The notes beneath the pieces are model-generated. The model did no database searches and was not told the DNA's origin. It saw only the letters and a program-made list of their open reading frames with translations. The translations under genes and the position numbers were made by a program. Source: Microterricola viridarii (GTDB lineage Bacteria; Actinomycetota; Actinomycetes; Actinomycetales; Microbacteriaceae). From it: a stretch of 64,000 bases of DNA. The stretch spans positions 744,001 to 808,000 of the forward strand of contig NZ_CP014145.1 in assembly GCF_001542775.1 (NCBI RefSeq). The letters are read 5' to 3'. The first letter of the stretch is position 1. Each line of letters starts with the position of its first letter. Shown here one piece after another: positions 33,201 to 43,284 of this stretch.

Positions 33201-33326
33201 CGCGACGTCCCCGATCACGACATCACGGATTGCGAGGAGCTGGAACACGACGTGCCGGCCCAGAACACCGTTGCAACGCCTGACGCCTCGGAAGAGCGCG
33301 TCCTGGAAGAAGGGGGAGTGCGCTGA
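30294..33326 (+). CDS. MMPL/RND-type exporter fused to a degenerate ABC ATPase-like domain
   Basis: Membrane transporter of 1010 aa from GTG 30294. Residues 1-720 form a standard MmpL protein: two halves, each one TM, a periplasmic loop, then five TMs, with VGIDYSLFILSRHR and FGLAMDYEVFLVSGMREEF as the conserved TM4/TM10 motifs that relay protons. From about residue 735 to 955 the sequence follows an ABC nucleotide-binding layout (MGPLSFDIEAGSVVTVQAPA; GLVDV; EVLIVDLGDALPVDARG) but lacks Walker A Gly/Lys residues and the catalytic Glu. The tail (959-979) has two 10-residue Asp/His-rich repeats such as HDIPDHHITD. It overlaps the next gene by 1 base. Confidence 0.87.
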   Translation: MAIFLYRIGHFAYRRAWTVIGAWILVLAALLGGGLALGGQMAESYAIPGTESQETIDMLGAVFPQVSGASVEAVFHTTDGSVDDATNKAAIEQTITAIEDIPGVAAAVSPFSEYAANAVSDDGQTAIARVQLNGASTDVSQATLDALTGSGEIGRDAGMTVAFGGQVFQDTTFGLTIVEVFGVLFAGVVLVITFGSLLAAGMPLLMALIGVGIATGGILAAAAFTNVSSTAPMLAVMLGLAVGIDYSLFILSRHRQQLARGVEPEESAATAVATAGGAVVFAGITVIIALLGLLVVGIPFLSTMGVAAAFAVFIAVLIAVTLLPAMLGLIKGRMTPKAGSRAHRRALADDDAKPTLGRRWVNTVLKAPIVAVVLVVGVLGTLAVPALSLDLNLPTGAAEPAGSTQRAAYEMVEDGFGPGANGPLIVVVDITQTTDIFTELDAIRTELEHLDGVSFVSQGLPNETVDTAIIQVIPTTAPDDPATKTLVQDIRDLAPSIDAEYGTPIRVTGQTAVTIDISNRLSNALVPFALVVVGLSIVLLMMVFRSLFVPVKAALGFLLSAFAAIGVTVAVFQWGWFADLLHIEHTGPILSFLPILLMAVLFGLAMDYEVFLVSGMREEFVRHGKPREAIVHGFQHSARVVTAAALIMFFVFFGFVPEGAGVIKGIAFALAIGVFFDAFLVRMTLVPAAMALAGKAAWYLPKWLGRLLPNVDVEGEGLRAHLGDLAWAKAQKGALTAEAAYLGLPGQTMGPLSFDIEAGSVVTVQAPAASRRVFAASLAGRLDPVGGRLQLHGSPLPSERSRALRRVGLVDVGAGQRHDLHRTVGELLAERLELSVPWYRSAAAGQAEWIEKINLALRSTGTSHRPIDADTSMASLSALGRATVLAASVLAERPEVLIVDLGDALPVDARGRSIAQVLAVLAPVKTTIVLAAGDAVQAASGAMIGARPTVALALPEPADHDIPDHHITDRDVPDHDITDCEELEHDVPAQNTVATPDASEERVLEEGGVR

Positions 33327-35271
33327 TGAGTGCCCGACTCGAAAAGCTGTTCCGGCGCACGCCCGGCCAACGCCGCACGGCGTTCGCCCTGATGCTTGCT
33401 GGCATCATCGTGGTGCCCCTGGCGATCGCCGGACTCGTCTCCGGTGCCCTGGCCAGCGCCGACCAGCGCATGGACGCGGTGCCGGCCATCGTCGTGAACA
33501 ACGACAAGATGGTCACCGCCACGCTGCCGGACGGCAGCGAGCAGATGATCCTCGCCGGGCGGCAGCTGGTCACAGAGCTGACCGCGCCGGACACCGCCGG
33601 CTTCGCCTGGACGATCTCCAACTCGGAGCAGGCCGCCGAGGCCCTCGCCGCCGGCAAGGCGTACGCCGTGCTGACGATCCCGAGCGACTTCTCCGCCTCG
33701 ATCAACTCGCTCTCCGGGGCCGAGCCGACGCAGGCAGACCTGCAGATCAAGACGGATGACGCGCACGCCTACCTGGCCGGCTCCGCCGCCCAATCCGTCG
33801 GCGAGGCCATGACCAGCACGTTCGGCCGTGCGATCACCACGCAGTACCTGAGCGCCTTCTATGCGGGCATCGCCGAGATGGGCACCTCGCTCGGCACCGC
33901 TGCCGACGGCGCGGTGACGCTCTCCAGCGGCGTCGGCACCCTGGCCAGCGGCCTCGACGCCCTCTCCAGCGGCGCCTCCTCCGCGGCATCCGGTGCGGCC
34001 GGACTGGCCGACGGCGCGAGCGGTTTGGCCGGCGGCGTGCGCGAGTACTCCACCGGCGTCGACGGCATCGCGGCGGGCCTCGGCACGCTGAACGAGGGCG
34101 CTGCCGGGCTGACCCAGCTGAGCGACGGGGTGAAGCAGTACACCGGCGGCATCAACCAGGCCGCTGGGCAGCTAAGCCCGTACCTTGACCAGGGCATCGC
34201 CGCACTGAACAGTCTGATGCCGAGCCTGACCCCGAGCAGCAGCAGGCTGCGGGGGGCGCGCTCCAAGCGATGGGCGGCGTCAAGGGCGGGCTCGACAAGC
34301 TCGTGGGATCGGGTGATGAGCTCGCCAGCCAGACCGCCATCGCCATCGGCGGCGTGCAGGGCGGCATCTCGCAGCTCGCCGGCGGCGCAGCACAGCTCTC
34401 CGCCGGCTCGGACGGTCTGCGCTCCGGCGCCGACAGCCTCGCCGGGGGAGCGTCCGAGCTCGCCGGTGGCGTGCAGCAGCTCGCCGATGGCGCCGGCGCT
34501 TCGGCATCCGGAGCCCACCAGCTGCAGGGCGGCGCGGGCGAACTGGCGACCGGCCTCGGCGACGGCGCCAAGCAGGCGAGTGCCCTGGCCGGCAGCGACC
34601 CGCAGGCCACGGCCGAGGTCATCGCCGAGCCCGTCGGGGTCAGCCTGGAACGCGACAACAAGATCTCCTCCCTCGGCGAGATCATCGGCATGGTCTTCGT
34701 TCCGGTCGGCCTCTGGATCGGCGCGCTCGCCATCTTCCTGCTGATGCGCCCGGTCAGCGCGGTCGCGCTCGGCTCGACCGCGTCCACCGGCCGGATCGTG
34801 TCGCGCGGGCTGCTGCGCGGCTTCGCGATCGCGGCGGCACAGGTGCTCGTCGTGGTGGCGCTGCTGCACACGACGCTCGGGGTCAGCTGGGCCAGCCTGC
34901 CGGCGACGCTCGGCTTCAGCCTGCTGATGGCCGCCGCGTTCGTCGCGGTGCACCACTTCCTGGTCACGGCCCTCGGCCGCAGCGGCGTGGTCGTCTCGCT
35001 CGTGCTGCTGGCCCTGCAGCTGACAAGCGCGGGCGGGCTGTACCCGATCGAGATCCTCGCCGCCCCGTTCCAGCTGGTGAGCCCGCTGCTGCCGCTCACC
35101 TGGGCCGTGCAGGGCATGCAGGCGATAGTTGCCGGGGTCGGCGGGTCGGCGGTCGGCGTGCCGGCGGCCGCGCTGGCGGTGTTCGCACTGCTCGGCGCGC
35201 TGGGCTCGCTCGCCGTTGTCGCGCGGCGCCGCGGCGCGAGTTCCTTCGCGTTCGCGCTGGCGCAGGGGTAG
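33326..35271 (+). pseudogene. YhgE/Pip family membrane protein, one-base frameshift
   Basis: Two adjacent frames make up one YhgE/Pip protein (restored length 648 aa). Part one starts MSARLEKLFRRTPGQRRTAF with one TM and an extracellular domain; then come many heptad-like Gly/Ala/Ser repeats (SGLDALSSGASSAASGA). The frame is lost in the C run 34230-34233; one more C gives LMPSLTPEQQQAAGGALQAM and continues to five C-terminal TMs (FVPVGLWIGALAIFLL to SLAVVARRRGASS). The fold is shared with phage-infection protein and type VII secretion EsaA. It is translationally coupled to the MMPL exporter, so the two probably work together in envelope export. Confidence 0.85.
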
Positions 35272-35654
35272 TTGGCCCAGGGGTAGTTGGCGCAGGGGTA
35301 GCTGGCCCTCCCTCCAGCCGCCGGGAGAATTCCCGTTGGCTGGAGGGCGCCGCGCCGCGACGAAGGAGCAGCGCAGCGCCCGAAGCCCCGGAGCTCACCG
35401 GATGCGGCTGCCCCGGCATCCGCCCCCCGTCGCTGCATCGAGCCAACGGGGTCGGGAGGCCCCTCTTCTCTGCACCCAGGAGGGAAGGCGCTGCGCAACG
35501 CGCCCGCGGTTAGCACAGCCGGTGGCGTTAGTACACCCCCTGAGTTAACTGAACGGTTGAAATGGCACGGTGCTAGCCTCGGAAGCGAGCAAGGTGCGAG
35601 CGCCTTTCGCACCGGAACGGATACACCATTACCGCGTCAGAGAGCCCCGAACCC
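35261..35654. repeat. Tandem repeat, hairpin and leader before otsAB
   Basis: A 15-bp unit (CGCAGGGGTAGTTGG) repeats three times at 35261-35305, and the stop codon of the preceding gene is inside the first copy; each copy repeats that TAG in frame. Next, CCCTCCAGCC (35310-35319) pairs with GGCTGGAGGG (35338-35347) around GGGAGAATTCCC, a likely terminator without U tract and a relative of the dispersed repeats near 3.4 kb. The remainder to 35654 has no gene; AGTTAACT at about 35543 and an AT-rich patch to 35570 may hold the otsAB promoter. Confidence 0.55.
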
Positions 35655-37892
35655 GTGTCCAAAGCCAAGCAGCCTGAACCCATCGGCGACTACGGCCTGG
35701 TCGTCGTCTCGAACCGCCTGCCGGTCGACTTCGTTGTGGACGAGGACGGCGTGGAGGGCTGGCGCTCCTCGCCCGGCGGCCTGGTCACCGCGCTGGAGCC
35801 GGTCATGCGCGAGTCCGACGGGGCATGGGTCGGCTGGGCTGGCGTCGCCGACCGGGAACTCGACCCCTTCGAGCACGACGGCATCTCGATCATTCCCGTT
35901 CCGCTCAGCGAAGAGGACCTCGAGCGCTACTACGAGGGCTTCTCGAACGACACCCTCTGGCCGCTCTACCACGACGTCATCGCACCGCCCAGCTACCACC
36001 GCGAGTGGTGGGAGAGCTACGTCACGGTCAACCGCCGCTTCGCAACGGCCGCTGGCCGGGCAGCCGCGCTGGGGGCAACGGTCTGGGTGCACGACTACCA
36101 GCTGCAGCTCGTGCCGGCCATGCTGCGCGCGATCCGGCCCGACCTGGTCATCGGCTTCTTCAACCACATTCCCTTCCCGCCCTACGGCATCTACTCGCAA
36201 CTGCCCTGGCGCAAACAGATCCTCGAGGGTCTGCTCGGCGCCGACGTCATCGGCTTCCAGCGGGTGGCGGATGCCGGAAACTTCACCCGCGCCGTGCGCC
36301 GGCTCTTGGGTTACACGACCCGGCACACGGTCGTCGAGGTGCCCGGCGACAACGGCGACCTCCGCCGCGTCGTCGCCACGAACTTTCCCATCTCGATTGA
36401 TGTCGCCGGCTTCGAGGAACTCGCCGCCCGGCCCGACATCCAGGCCAGGGCGCTCGAGATCCGGGCCGGCCTCGGCAACCCGGAGACCGTGATGCTCGGC
36501 GTGGACCGCCTGGACTACACCAAGGGGATCGGGCACCGGCTGAAGGCCTATGGGGAGCTCCTCGCCCAGGGCCGCCTCGACGTCGAGAAGACGGTGCTGG
36601 TGCAGGTCGCCAGCCCGAGCCGTGAACGTGTCGCGACCTATATGTCGTTGCGTGACGAAATCGAGCTGCAGGTCGGCCGGTTGAACGGCGACCACTCGAC
36701 GCTCAGCCACACGGCCATCGCCTACCTGCACCAGGCCTACCCGCGCGAGGAGATGGTTGCCCTCTACCTGGCCGCCGACGTCATGCTCGTCACCGCGCTC
36801 AGGGACGGCATGAACCTGGTCGCGAAGGAGTACGTGGCCAGCCGCATCAACAACGACGGAGTGCTCGTCTTGAGCGAGTTCGCCGGGGCATCCGACGAGC
36901 TCAAGCAGGCCCTTCTGATCAACCCGCACGACATCGAGGGGCTGAAGAACGCGATCGAGAGCGCGGCACGGATGCCGAGCAAAGAGCGCAAGAAGCGGAT
37001 GAAGACCCTGCGCAAGCGTTTGCGCGAGAACAACGTTTCTGACTGGGCCAAGGCCTTCCTCGACATGCTCACCGGGCGCGCGGCGATCGAGCCGGGCATT
37101 CCGGAGGCCCTTGTCACCAAGCTGCGCGAGGTGGCGGCGACGCCTCGGCTTCTGATCGCCCTCGACTTCGACGGCACTCTGGCCCCGCACGTGGACCGAC
37201 CGGAGGAGGCCAGGGCGCTGGAGAGCGCCCGCGCCGCCGTGATGCGCCTCATCGCCCTGCCAGAGACCCGCGTCGCGTTCGTCTCCGGGCGAGCCCTGGT
37301 CAGCCTGGAGCAGGTCGCCGAACCGCCGGAGTCGGTGCTCTTGACCGGCTCGCACGGCATCGAGATGAAGCTCGACCAGCCGGGCATCTCGCTCGACCTG
37401 CTCAGCGAGGAGATCGCCCAGCTGGCGACCCTCGCCGAGATCTTGGACGGCATCGCCGCGCGGGCCGAGGGTGTGTGGGTGGAGCGGAAACCGGCCGGAT
37501 TCGCCCTGCACACGCGGCTCGTGCCCACGCCGGTCGGGCAGGCGCTGCAACGCACCGCCCGCGGGGCTGTAACCAGCGCGCTGCCCAGCCTCACGGTGTT
37601 GGAGGGCAAGAACGTGCTTGAGTTCTCGGTGCGCGACGGAAACAAGGGCGATGCGCTGAAGTACCTGCGCGAGTACACCCATGCGACATCCGTCTTCTAC
37701 GCCGGCGACGACGTCACCGACGAGAACGCCTTCGCGGTGCAGGGAGCCGACGACCTCTCGCTCAAGATCGGGCAGGGCTTCACCGTGGCCGGCAACCGGG
37801 TGCGCGGGCCGGAGGAGCTGGCCGAGGTGCTGGCGCTGCTCGCCGACTTCCGGGCCTCGCAGGCCGGGGCGCTGGATCGCGCCCGCTCCTGA
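35655..37892 (+). CDS. otsAB: Fused trehalose-6-phosphate synthase/phosphatase
   Basis: Bifunctional enzyme of 745 aa making trehalose from UDP-glucose and glucose 6-phosphate. Residues about 10-480 are GT20 synthase: LVVVSNRLPVDF, WVHDYQLQLVPAMLR, NHIPFPPYGIYSQLPW, DRLDYTKGIGHRLKAY and REGMN-type (LRDGMNLVAKEYVAS). Residues about 499-745 are HAD phosphatase: LDFDGTLAPH (nucleophile Asp and acid Asp), FVSGRA, GSHGIE, and YAGDDVTDENAF. Start GTG 35655. The fusion makes the unstable intermediate pass directly between activities. A possible trehalase-type GH15 lies 12 kb upstream. Confidence 0.95.
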   Translation: MSKAKQPEPIGDYGLVVVSNRLPVDFVVDEDGVEGWRSSPGGLVTALEPVMRESDGAWVGWAGVADRELDPFEHDGISIIPVPLSEEDLERYYEGFSNDTLWPLYHDVIAPPSYHREWWESYVTVNRRFATAAGRAAALGATVWVHDYQLQLVPAMLRAIRPDLVIGFFNHIPFPPYGIYSQLPWRKQILEGLLGADVIGFQRVADAGNFTRAVRRLLGYTTRHTVVEVPGDNGDLRRVVATNFPISIDVAGFEELAARPDIQARALEIRAGLGNPETVMLGVDRLDYTKGIGHRLKAYGELLAQGRLDVEKTVLVQVASPSRERVATYMSLRDEIELQVGRLNGDHSTLSHTAIAYLHQAYPREEMVALYLAADVMLVTALRDGMNLVAKEYVASRINNDGVLVLSEFAGASDELKQALLINPHDIEGLKNAIESAARMPSKERKKRMKTLRKRLRENNVSDWAKAFLDMLTGRAAIEPGIPEALVTKLREVAATPRLLIALDFDGTLAPHVDRPEEARALESARAAVMRLIALPETRVAFVSGRALVSLEQVAEPPESVLLTGSHGIEMKLDQPGISLDLLSEEIAQLATLAEILDGIAARAEGVWVERKPAGFALHTRLVPTPVGQALQRTARGAVTSALPSLTVLEGKNVLEFSVRDGNKGDALKYLREYTHATSVFYAGDDVTDENAFAVQGADDLSLKIGQGFTVAGNRVRGPEELAEVLALLADFRASQAGALDRARS

Positions 37893-37932
37893 GCGGGCGT
37901 AGTGCACCCCGCCGAGGTTCTAGACTCAAGCC

Positions 37933-39627
37933 ATGCCTGAGATTGATATCAAGCCACGAAGCCGTGCAGTCACCGATGGAATCGAAGCCACCACGAGCCG
38001 CGGAATGCTCCGCGCCGTCGGCATGGGGGACGAGGACTGGGACAAGCCGCAGATTGGCATCGCGAGCTCGTGGAACGAGATCACCCCCTGCAACCTGAGC
38101 CTGGACCGGCTCGCCCAGGGCGCCAAGGAGGGCGTGCACTCCGGCGGCGGATACCCGCTGCAGTTCGGCACCATCTCCGTCTCCGACGGCATCTCGATGG
38201 GCCACGAGGGCATGCACTTCTCGCTCGTCTCGCGTGAGGTCATCGCCGACTCCGTCGAGACCGTCATCATGGCCGAGCGCCTCGACGGCACCGTGCTGCT
38301 GGCCGGATGCGACAAGTCGCTGCCCGGCATGCTGATGGCCGCCGCCCGCCTCGACCTGGCATCCGTGTTCCTCTACGCGGGCTCCATCGCCCCCGGCTGG
38401 GTGAAGCTGACCGACGGCACAGAGAAGGAGGTCACCATCATTGACTCCTTCGAGGCCGTCGGCGCCTGCAAGGCCGGCACCATGAGCGAGGAAGACCTCA
38501 AGCGCATCGAGTGCGCCATCGCCCCCGGCGAGGGTGCCTGTGGTGGCATGTACACCGCCAACACCATGGCGTCCGTCGCGGAGGCGCTCGGAATGAGCCT
38601 GCCCGGCTCTGCCGCACCGCCCTCGGCCGACCGCCGCCGCGACTACTACGCGCACCGCTCCGGCGAGGCCGTCGTCAACATGCTGCGCCTCGGCATCACC
38701 GCCCGCGACATCATGACCAAGAAGGCGTTCGAGAACGCCGTCACGGTCGCCATGGCGCTCGGCGGCTCGACCAACGTCGTGCTGCACCTGCTCGCCATCG
38801 CCCATGAGGCAGAGGTCGAGCTCACCCTCGACGACTTCAACCGCATCGGCGACAAGGTTCCGCACCTGGCCGACATGAAGCCGTTCGGCAAGTACGTCAT
38901 GGCCGACGTCGACCGCCACGGCGGCATCCCGGTTCTCATGCGCGCCCTGCTCGAGGCCGGCCTGCTGCACGGTGACGTCATGACCGTGACTGGCAAGACG
39001 CTCGCAGAGAACCTCGAGGCGCTGAACCCGGATCCGCTGGACGGCGAGGTCATCCGCACGCTCGACAACCCGATCCACGCCACCGGCGGCATCACCGTGC
39101 TCAAGGGCTCGTTCGCCCCCGAGGGCGCCGTCGTGAAGACCGCCGGCTTCGACGCCGACATCTTCGAGGGCCCCGCCCGCGTGTTCGAACGCGAGCGCGG
39201 AGCAATGGATGCCCTGACCGAGGGCAAGATCAGCAAGGGCGATGTCGTCATCATCCGCTACGAGGGCCCCAAGGGCGGCCCGGGTATGCGCGAGATGCTT
39301 TCCATCACCGCGGCCATCAAGGGTGCCGGGCTCGGAAAAGATGTACTACTCTTGACGGACGGCCGATTCTCAGGTGGCACAACCGGACTGTGCATCGGCC
39401 ACATAGCACCCGAAGCAGTGGACGCAGGTCCTATTGCATTCGTGCGCGATGGTGATCTTATACGGGTCGATATCGCGGCCCGCTCCCTTGACCTACTTGT
39501 CGATGAGACTGAGCTGGCCGCCCGCCGTGAAGGCTGGGCACCTCTTCCCCCGCGCTATACCCGTGGCGTTCTCGCGAAGTACTCCAAGCTTGTGCACTCT
39601 GCAGCCGAAGGCGCAGTCACCGGCTAG
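37933..39627 (+). CDS. ilvD: Dihydroxy-acid dehydratase
   Basis: Fe-S enzyme (564 aa) of the third step of valine/isoleucine synthesis. Cysteine ligands lie in [20 protein letters not shown] and [32 protein letters not shown] and [13 protein letters not shown] are family signatures. The stretch [16 protein letters not shown] is also conserved. It starts 40 bases after otsAB and is followed by ilvB, ilvN and ilvC on the same strand, a complete common branched-chain pathway except for the aminotransferase. No attenuator-type leader peptide was found before ilvD or ilvB. Confidence 0.97.
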   Translation: MPEIDIKPRSRAVTDGIEATTSRGMLRAVGMGDEDWDKPQIGIASSWNEITPCNLSLDRLAQGAKEGVHSGGGYPLQFGTISVSDGISMGHEGMHFSLVSREVIADSVETVIMAERLDGTVLLAGCDKSLPGMLMAAARLDLASVFLYAGSIAPGWVKLTDGTEKEVTIIDSFEAVGACKAGTMSEEDLKRIECAIAPGEGACGGMYTANTMASVAEALGMSLPGSAAPPSADRRRDYYAHRSGEAVVNMLRLGITARDIMTKKAFENAVTVAMALGGSTNVVLHLLAIAHEAEVELTLDDFNRIGDKVPHLADMKPFGKYVMADVDRHGGIPVLMRALLEAGLLHGDVMTVTGKTLAENLEALNPDPLDGEVIRTLDNPIHATGGITVLKGSFAPEGAVVKTAGFDADIFEGPARVFERERGAMDALTEGKISKGDVVIIRYEGPKGGPGMREMLSITAAIKGAGLGKDVLLLTDGRFSGGTTGLCIGHIAPEAVDAGPIAFVRDGDLIRVDIAARSLDLLVDETELAARREGWAPLPPRYTRGVLAKYSKLVHSAAEGAVTG

Positions 39628-39673
39628 TCGCCGCGATTCATCAATCCATCACGTACCCAAGGGAAACCACCGT

Positions 39674-41515
39674 ATGCCTACGGAATCTCAGAACGTGCCG
39701 ACGCCTCCAGCACCCAAGACGGGTGCTGGGGTTCCGGCCACTCCACATGCCGGCTCAGCGAAACTGGGCCCCGAAAAGATGACGGGCTCCGGCGCGATCC
39801 TGCGCAGCCTCGAACTGCTGGGCGTCAAGGACGTCTTCGGTCTGCCGGGCGGCGCCATCATCCCGTTCTACGACGAGCTGATGAGCTCGACCGCGATCCG
39901 CCACATCCTCGTTCGCCACGAACAGGGCGCTGGCCACGCGGCTGAGGGCTACGCGTCCTCCAGCAACAAGGTCGGCGTCGCGATCGCGACATCCGGCCCC
40001 GGTGCCACGAACCTCGTCACGGCCATCGCCGACGCCTACATGGACTCGGTGCCGCTTCTGGCGATCACCGGTCAGGTCTTCTCCACGCTGATGGGGACGG
40101 ATGCCTTCCAGGAGGCCGACATCGTGGGAATCACGATGCCGATCACCAAGCACTCCTTCCTGGTCAAGAAGGCAGAGGACATCCCGGCGACGATCGCCGC
40201 CGCGCACCTGATCGCCTCGACCGGTCGCCCCGGCCCCGTGCTGGTGGACATCACCAAGGACGCCCAGCAGGGCGAGATGGTGTTCACCTGGCCGCCGAAG
40301 ATCGACCTGCCCGGCTACCGCCCCGTCACCAAGGCGCACGGCAAGCAGATCCAGGCCGCGGCTCAGCTGCTCGCCGACTCCAAGAAGCCGGTGCTCTACG
40401 TCGGCGGCGGTGTGATCCGCGCCCGCGCCTCGGCCGAGCTGAAGGTGCTCGCAGAGGCATCCGGTGCCCCCGTCGTCACCACGCTGATGGCCCGCGGCGC
40501 GTTCCCGGACTCGCACCCGCAGCACCTGGGCATGCCCGGAATGCACGGAACCGTGCCCGCCGTGCTCTCGCTGCAGGACGCCGACCTGATCATCTCGCTC
40601 GGCGCCCGCTTCGACGACCGCGTCACCGGCAAGGTGTCGCTGTTCGCGCCGAATGCCAAGATCGTGCACGTTGACGTCGACCCGGCCGAGATCTCCAAGA
40701 TCCGCAATGCGGACGTGCCGATCGTCGGTGACGCCAAAGACGTGATCGTCGACCTCACCGCGGCCCTGGCCGAGGTGACCGGAGGTGTGGCGCCTGACAT
40801 CTCAGAGTGGTGGGAGAACCTGAACGGGCTGCGCAAGCAGTTCCCGCTCGGTTACAGCAAGCCGACCGACGGCCTGCTCGCCCCGCAGTACGTGATCCAG
40901 CGCATCGGTGAGCTCACCGGCCCGGAGGGCATCTATGCGGCCGGCGTCGGCCAGCACCAGATGTGGTCCGCGCAGTTCATCAAGTACGAGCGCCCCAACG
41001 CCTGGCTGAACTCGGGTGGTGCGGGAACCATGGGTTACTCGGTCCCCGCCGCCATGGGCGCCAAGGTGGCCGAGCCGGATCGCGTTGTCTGGGCGATCGA
41101 CGGCGACGGATGCTTCCAGATGACCAACCAAGAGCTTGCCACCTGCGTCATCAACAACATCCCGATCAAGGTCGCGATCATCAACAACTCCTCGCTCGGC
41201 ATGGTGCGCCAGTGGCAGACCCTGTTCTATGAGGGACGGCACAGCTTCACCGACCTGAACACCGGCCACGAGACGGCCATGGTGCCGGACTTCGTCAAGC
41301 TGGCCGACGCCTACGGTGCCCTCGGCATCCGGGTCCGGACAGAGGACGAAGTGGATGCCGCCATCAAGCTCGCACTGGAGACGAACGACCGCCCGGTCGT
41401 CATCGACTTCATCGTGAGCCGCGACGCCATGGTCTGGCCGATGGTTCCGCAGGGGCTCTCCAACAGCGCCGTGCAGTACGCCAAAGACAAAGCACCAGCC
41501 TGGGAAGAGGAGTAA
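39674..41515 (+). CDS. ilvB: Acetolactate synthase large subunit
   Basis: Thiamine-diphosphate enzyme, 613 aa, condensing pyruvate with pyruvate or 2-oxobutyrate. ATG 39674 follows AAGGGAA; a proline-rich leader precedes the conserved start [46 protein letters not shown] (catalytic Glu), GPGATN and [12 protein letters not shown] with [13 protein letters not shown] (TPP/Mg site) are all present. It is 46 bases after ilvD and 3 bases before ilvN, which regulates it. Confidence 0.97.
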   Translation: MPTESQNVPTPPAPKTGAGVPATPHAGSAKLGPEKMTGSGAILRSLELLGVKDVFGLPGGAIIPFYDELMSSTAIRHILVRHEQGAGHAAEGYASSSNKVGVAIATSGPGATNLVTAIADAYMDSVPLLAITGQVFSTLMGTDAFQEADIVGITMPITKHSFLVKKAEDIPATIAAAHLIASTGRPGPVLVDITKDAQQGEMVFTWPPKIDLPGYRPVTKAHGKQIQAAAQLLADSKKPVLYVGGGVIRARASAELKVLAEASGAPVVTTLMARGAFPDSHPQHLGMPGMHGTVPAVLSLQDADLIISLGARFDDRVTGKVSLFAPNAKIVHVDVDPAEISKIRNADVPIVGDAKDVIVDLTAALAEVTGGVAPDISEWWENLNGLRKQFPLGYSKPTDGLLAPQYVIQRIGELTGPEGIYAAGVGQHQMWSAQFIKYERPNAWLNSGGAGTMGYSVPAAMGAKVAEPDRVVWAIDGDGCFQMTNQELATCVINNIPIKVAIINNSSLGMVRQWQTLFYEGRHSFTDLNTGHETAMVPDFVKLADAYGALGIRVRTEDEVDAAIKLALETNDRPVVIDFIVSRDAMVWPMVPQGLSNSAVQYAKDKAPAWEEE

Positions 41516-41518
41516 GCC

Positions 41519-42028
41519 ATGAGCACCCACGTTCTGAGCCTGCTCGTCGAAGACAAGCCCGGCCTGCTCACCCGCGTCGCCGGCCTGTTCGCGCGCCGCG
41601 GCTTCAACATCGAGAGCCTCGCCGTTGGTCACAGCGAGATCGAGGGCCTCTCGCGCATCACCGTCGTCGTTGACGTCGAGGAGTTCCCGCTCGAGCAGGT
41701 CACCAAGCAGCTGAACAAGCTGGTCAACGTGATCAAGATCGTCGAGCTGGATGCCGCACAGTCCGTGCAGCGTGAGCACCTCCTCATCAAGGTGAAGGTC
41801 GACAACACCACGCGCTCGCAGGTGCTCGAGGCCGTCACCCTGTTCCGCGCCAGCGTTGTCGACGTCGCCAGCGACGCCCTCGTGATCGAGGTCACCGGCG
41901 ATTCGGGCAAGACGACCGCGCTGCTGCGCGTTCTCGAGCCCTACGGCATCAAGGAGATCGCACAGTCGGGCCGTCTGGCCATCGGCCGTGGCTCCAAGTC
42001 GATCACCGAGCGCGTGTTCAAGAGCTAG
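41519..42028 (+). CDS. ilvN: Acetolactate synthase regulatory small subunit
   Basis: Regulatory subunit (169 aa) that raises IlvB activity and binds valine for feedback inhibition. The N-terminal ACT domain is seen at residues 3-75 (HVLSLLVEDKPGLLTRVAGL, FARRGFNIESLAVG), followed by a second ACT-like domain (EHLLIKVKVDNTTRSQVLEA, SGKTTALLRVLEPYGIKEIA). Length and layout are the standard actinobacterial type. It is directly coupled to ilvB. Confidence 0.97.
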   Translation: MSTHVLSLLVEDKPGLLTRVAGLFARRGFNIESLAVGHSEIEGLSRITVVVDVEEFPLEQVTKQLNKLVNVIKIVELDAAQSVQREHLLIKVKVDNTTRSQVLEAVTLFRASVVDVASDALVIEVTGDSGKTTALLRVLEPYGIKEIAQSGRLAIGRGSKSITERVFKS

Positions 42029-42084
42029 ACACCTGCTGCACCGCAACACCCGGCCCAACTTCCACACCACCACAAACAAGTTAG

Positions 42085-43122
<1,038 letters not shown>

Positions 43123-43139
43123 TTTCTACTAGCTCACCG

Positions 43140-43171
43140 CGGTGGCCCGCCTCCCAGGAGGCGGGCCACCG
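43140..43171 (+). terminator. Hairpin after ilvC
   Basis: A 14-bp stem (CGGTGGCCCGCCTC and complement) with a CCAG loop starts 18 bases after the ilvC stop. There is only a weak T tract (GTGCGTTAAC), common for actinobacterial terminators. It ends the ilvD-ilvC transcript. Confidence 0.75.
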
Positions 43172-43217
43172 TGCGTTAACCGCCGGGCCGGGATGCCCGC
43201 CGTGGCACCGCCGTTAC

Positions 43218-43232
43218 AGACATCGGATGTCT
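43218..43232. promoter_or_regulatory. Candidate operator of the upstream fucosidase gene
   Basis: Perfect palindrome AGACATC-G-GATGTCT, 53 bases before the GTG start. The longer word ACAGACATCGGATG (43216-43229) is repeated exactly at 46273-46286 before the sugar transporter operon. A TAGGCT (43238-43243) is a possible -10 box with TTACAG (43214) as a weak -35, so a bound repressor would cover the promoter. Confidence 0.55.
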
Positions 43233-43284
43233 AGCGCTAGGCTCAGGGGAGTCATTCGCCTCATCACCCCAGGAGTACAACGCC

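Noticed and set aside
39628..39673. Attenuator or leader peptide before ilvB
   Set aside because: Only 46 bases, with no run of branched-chain codons and no terminator hairpin.
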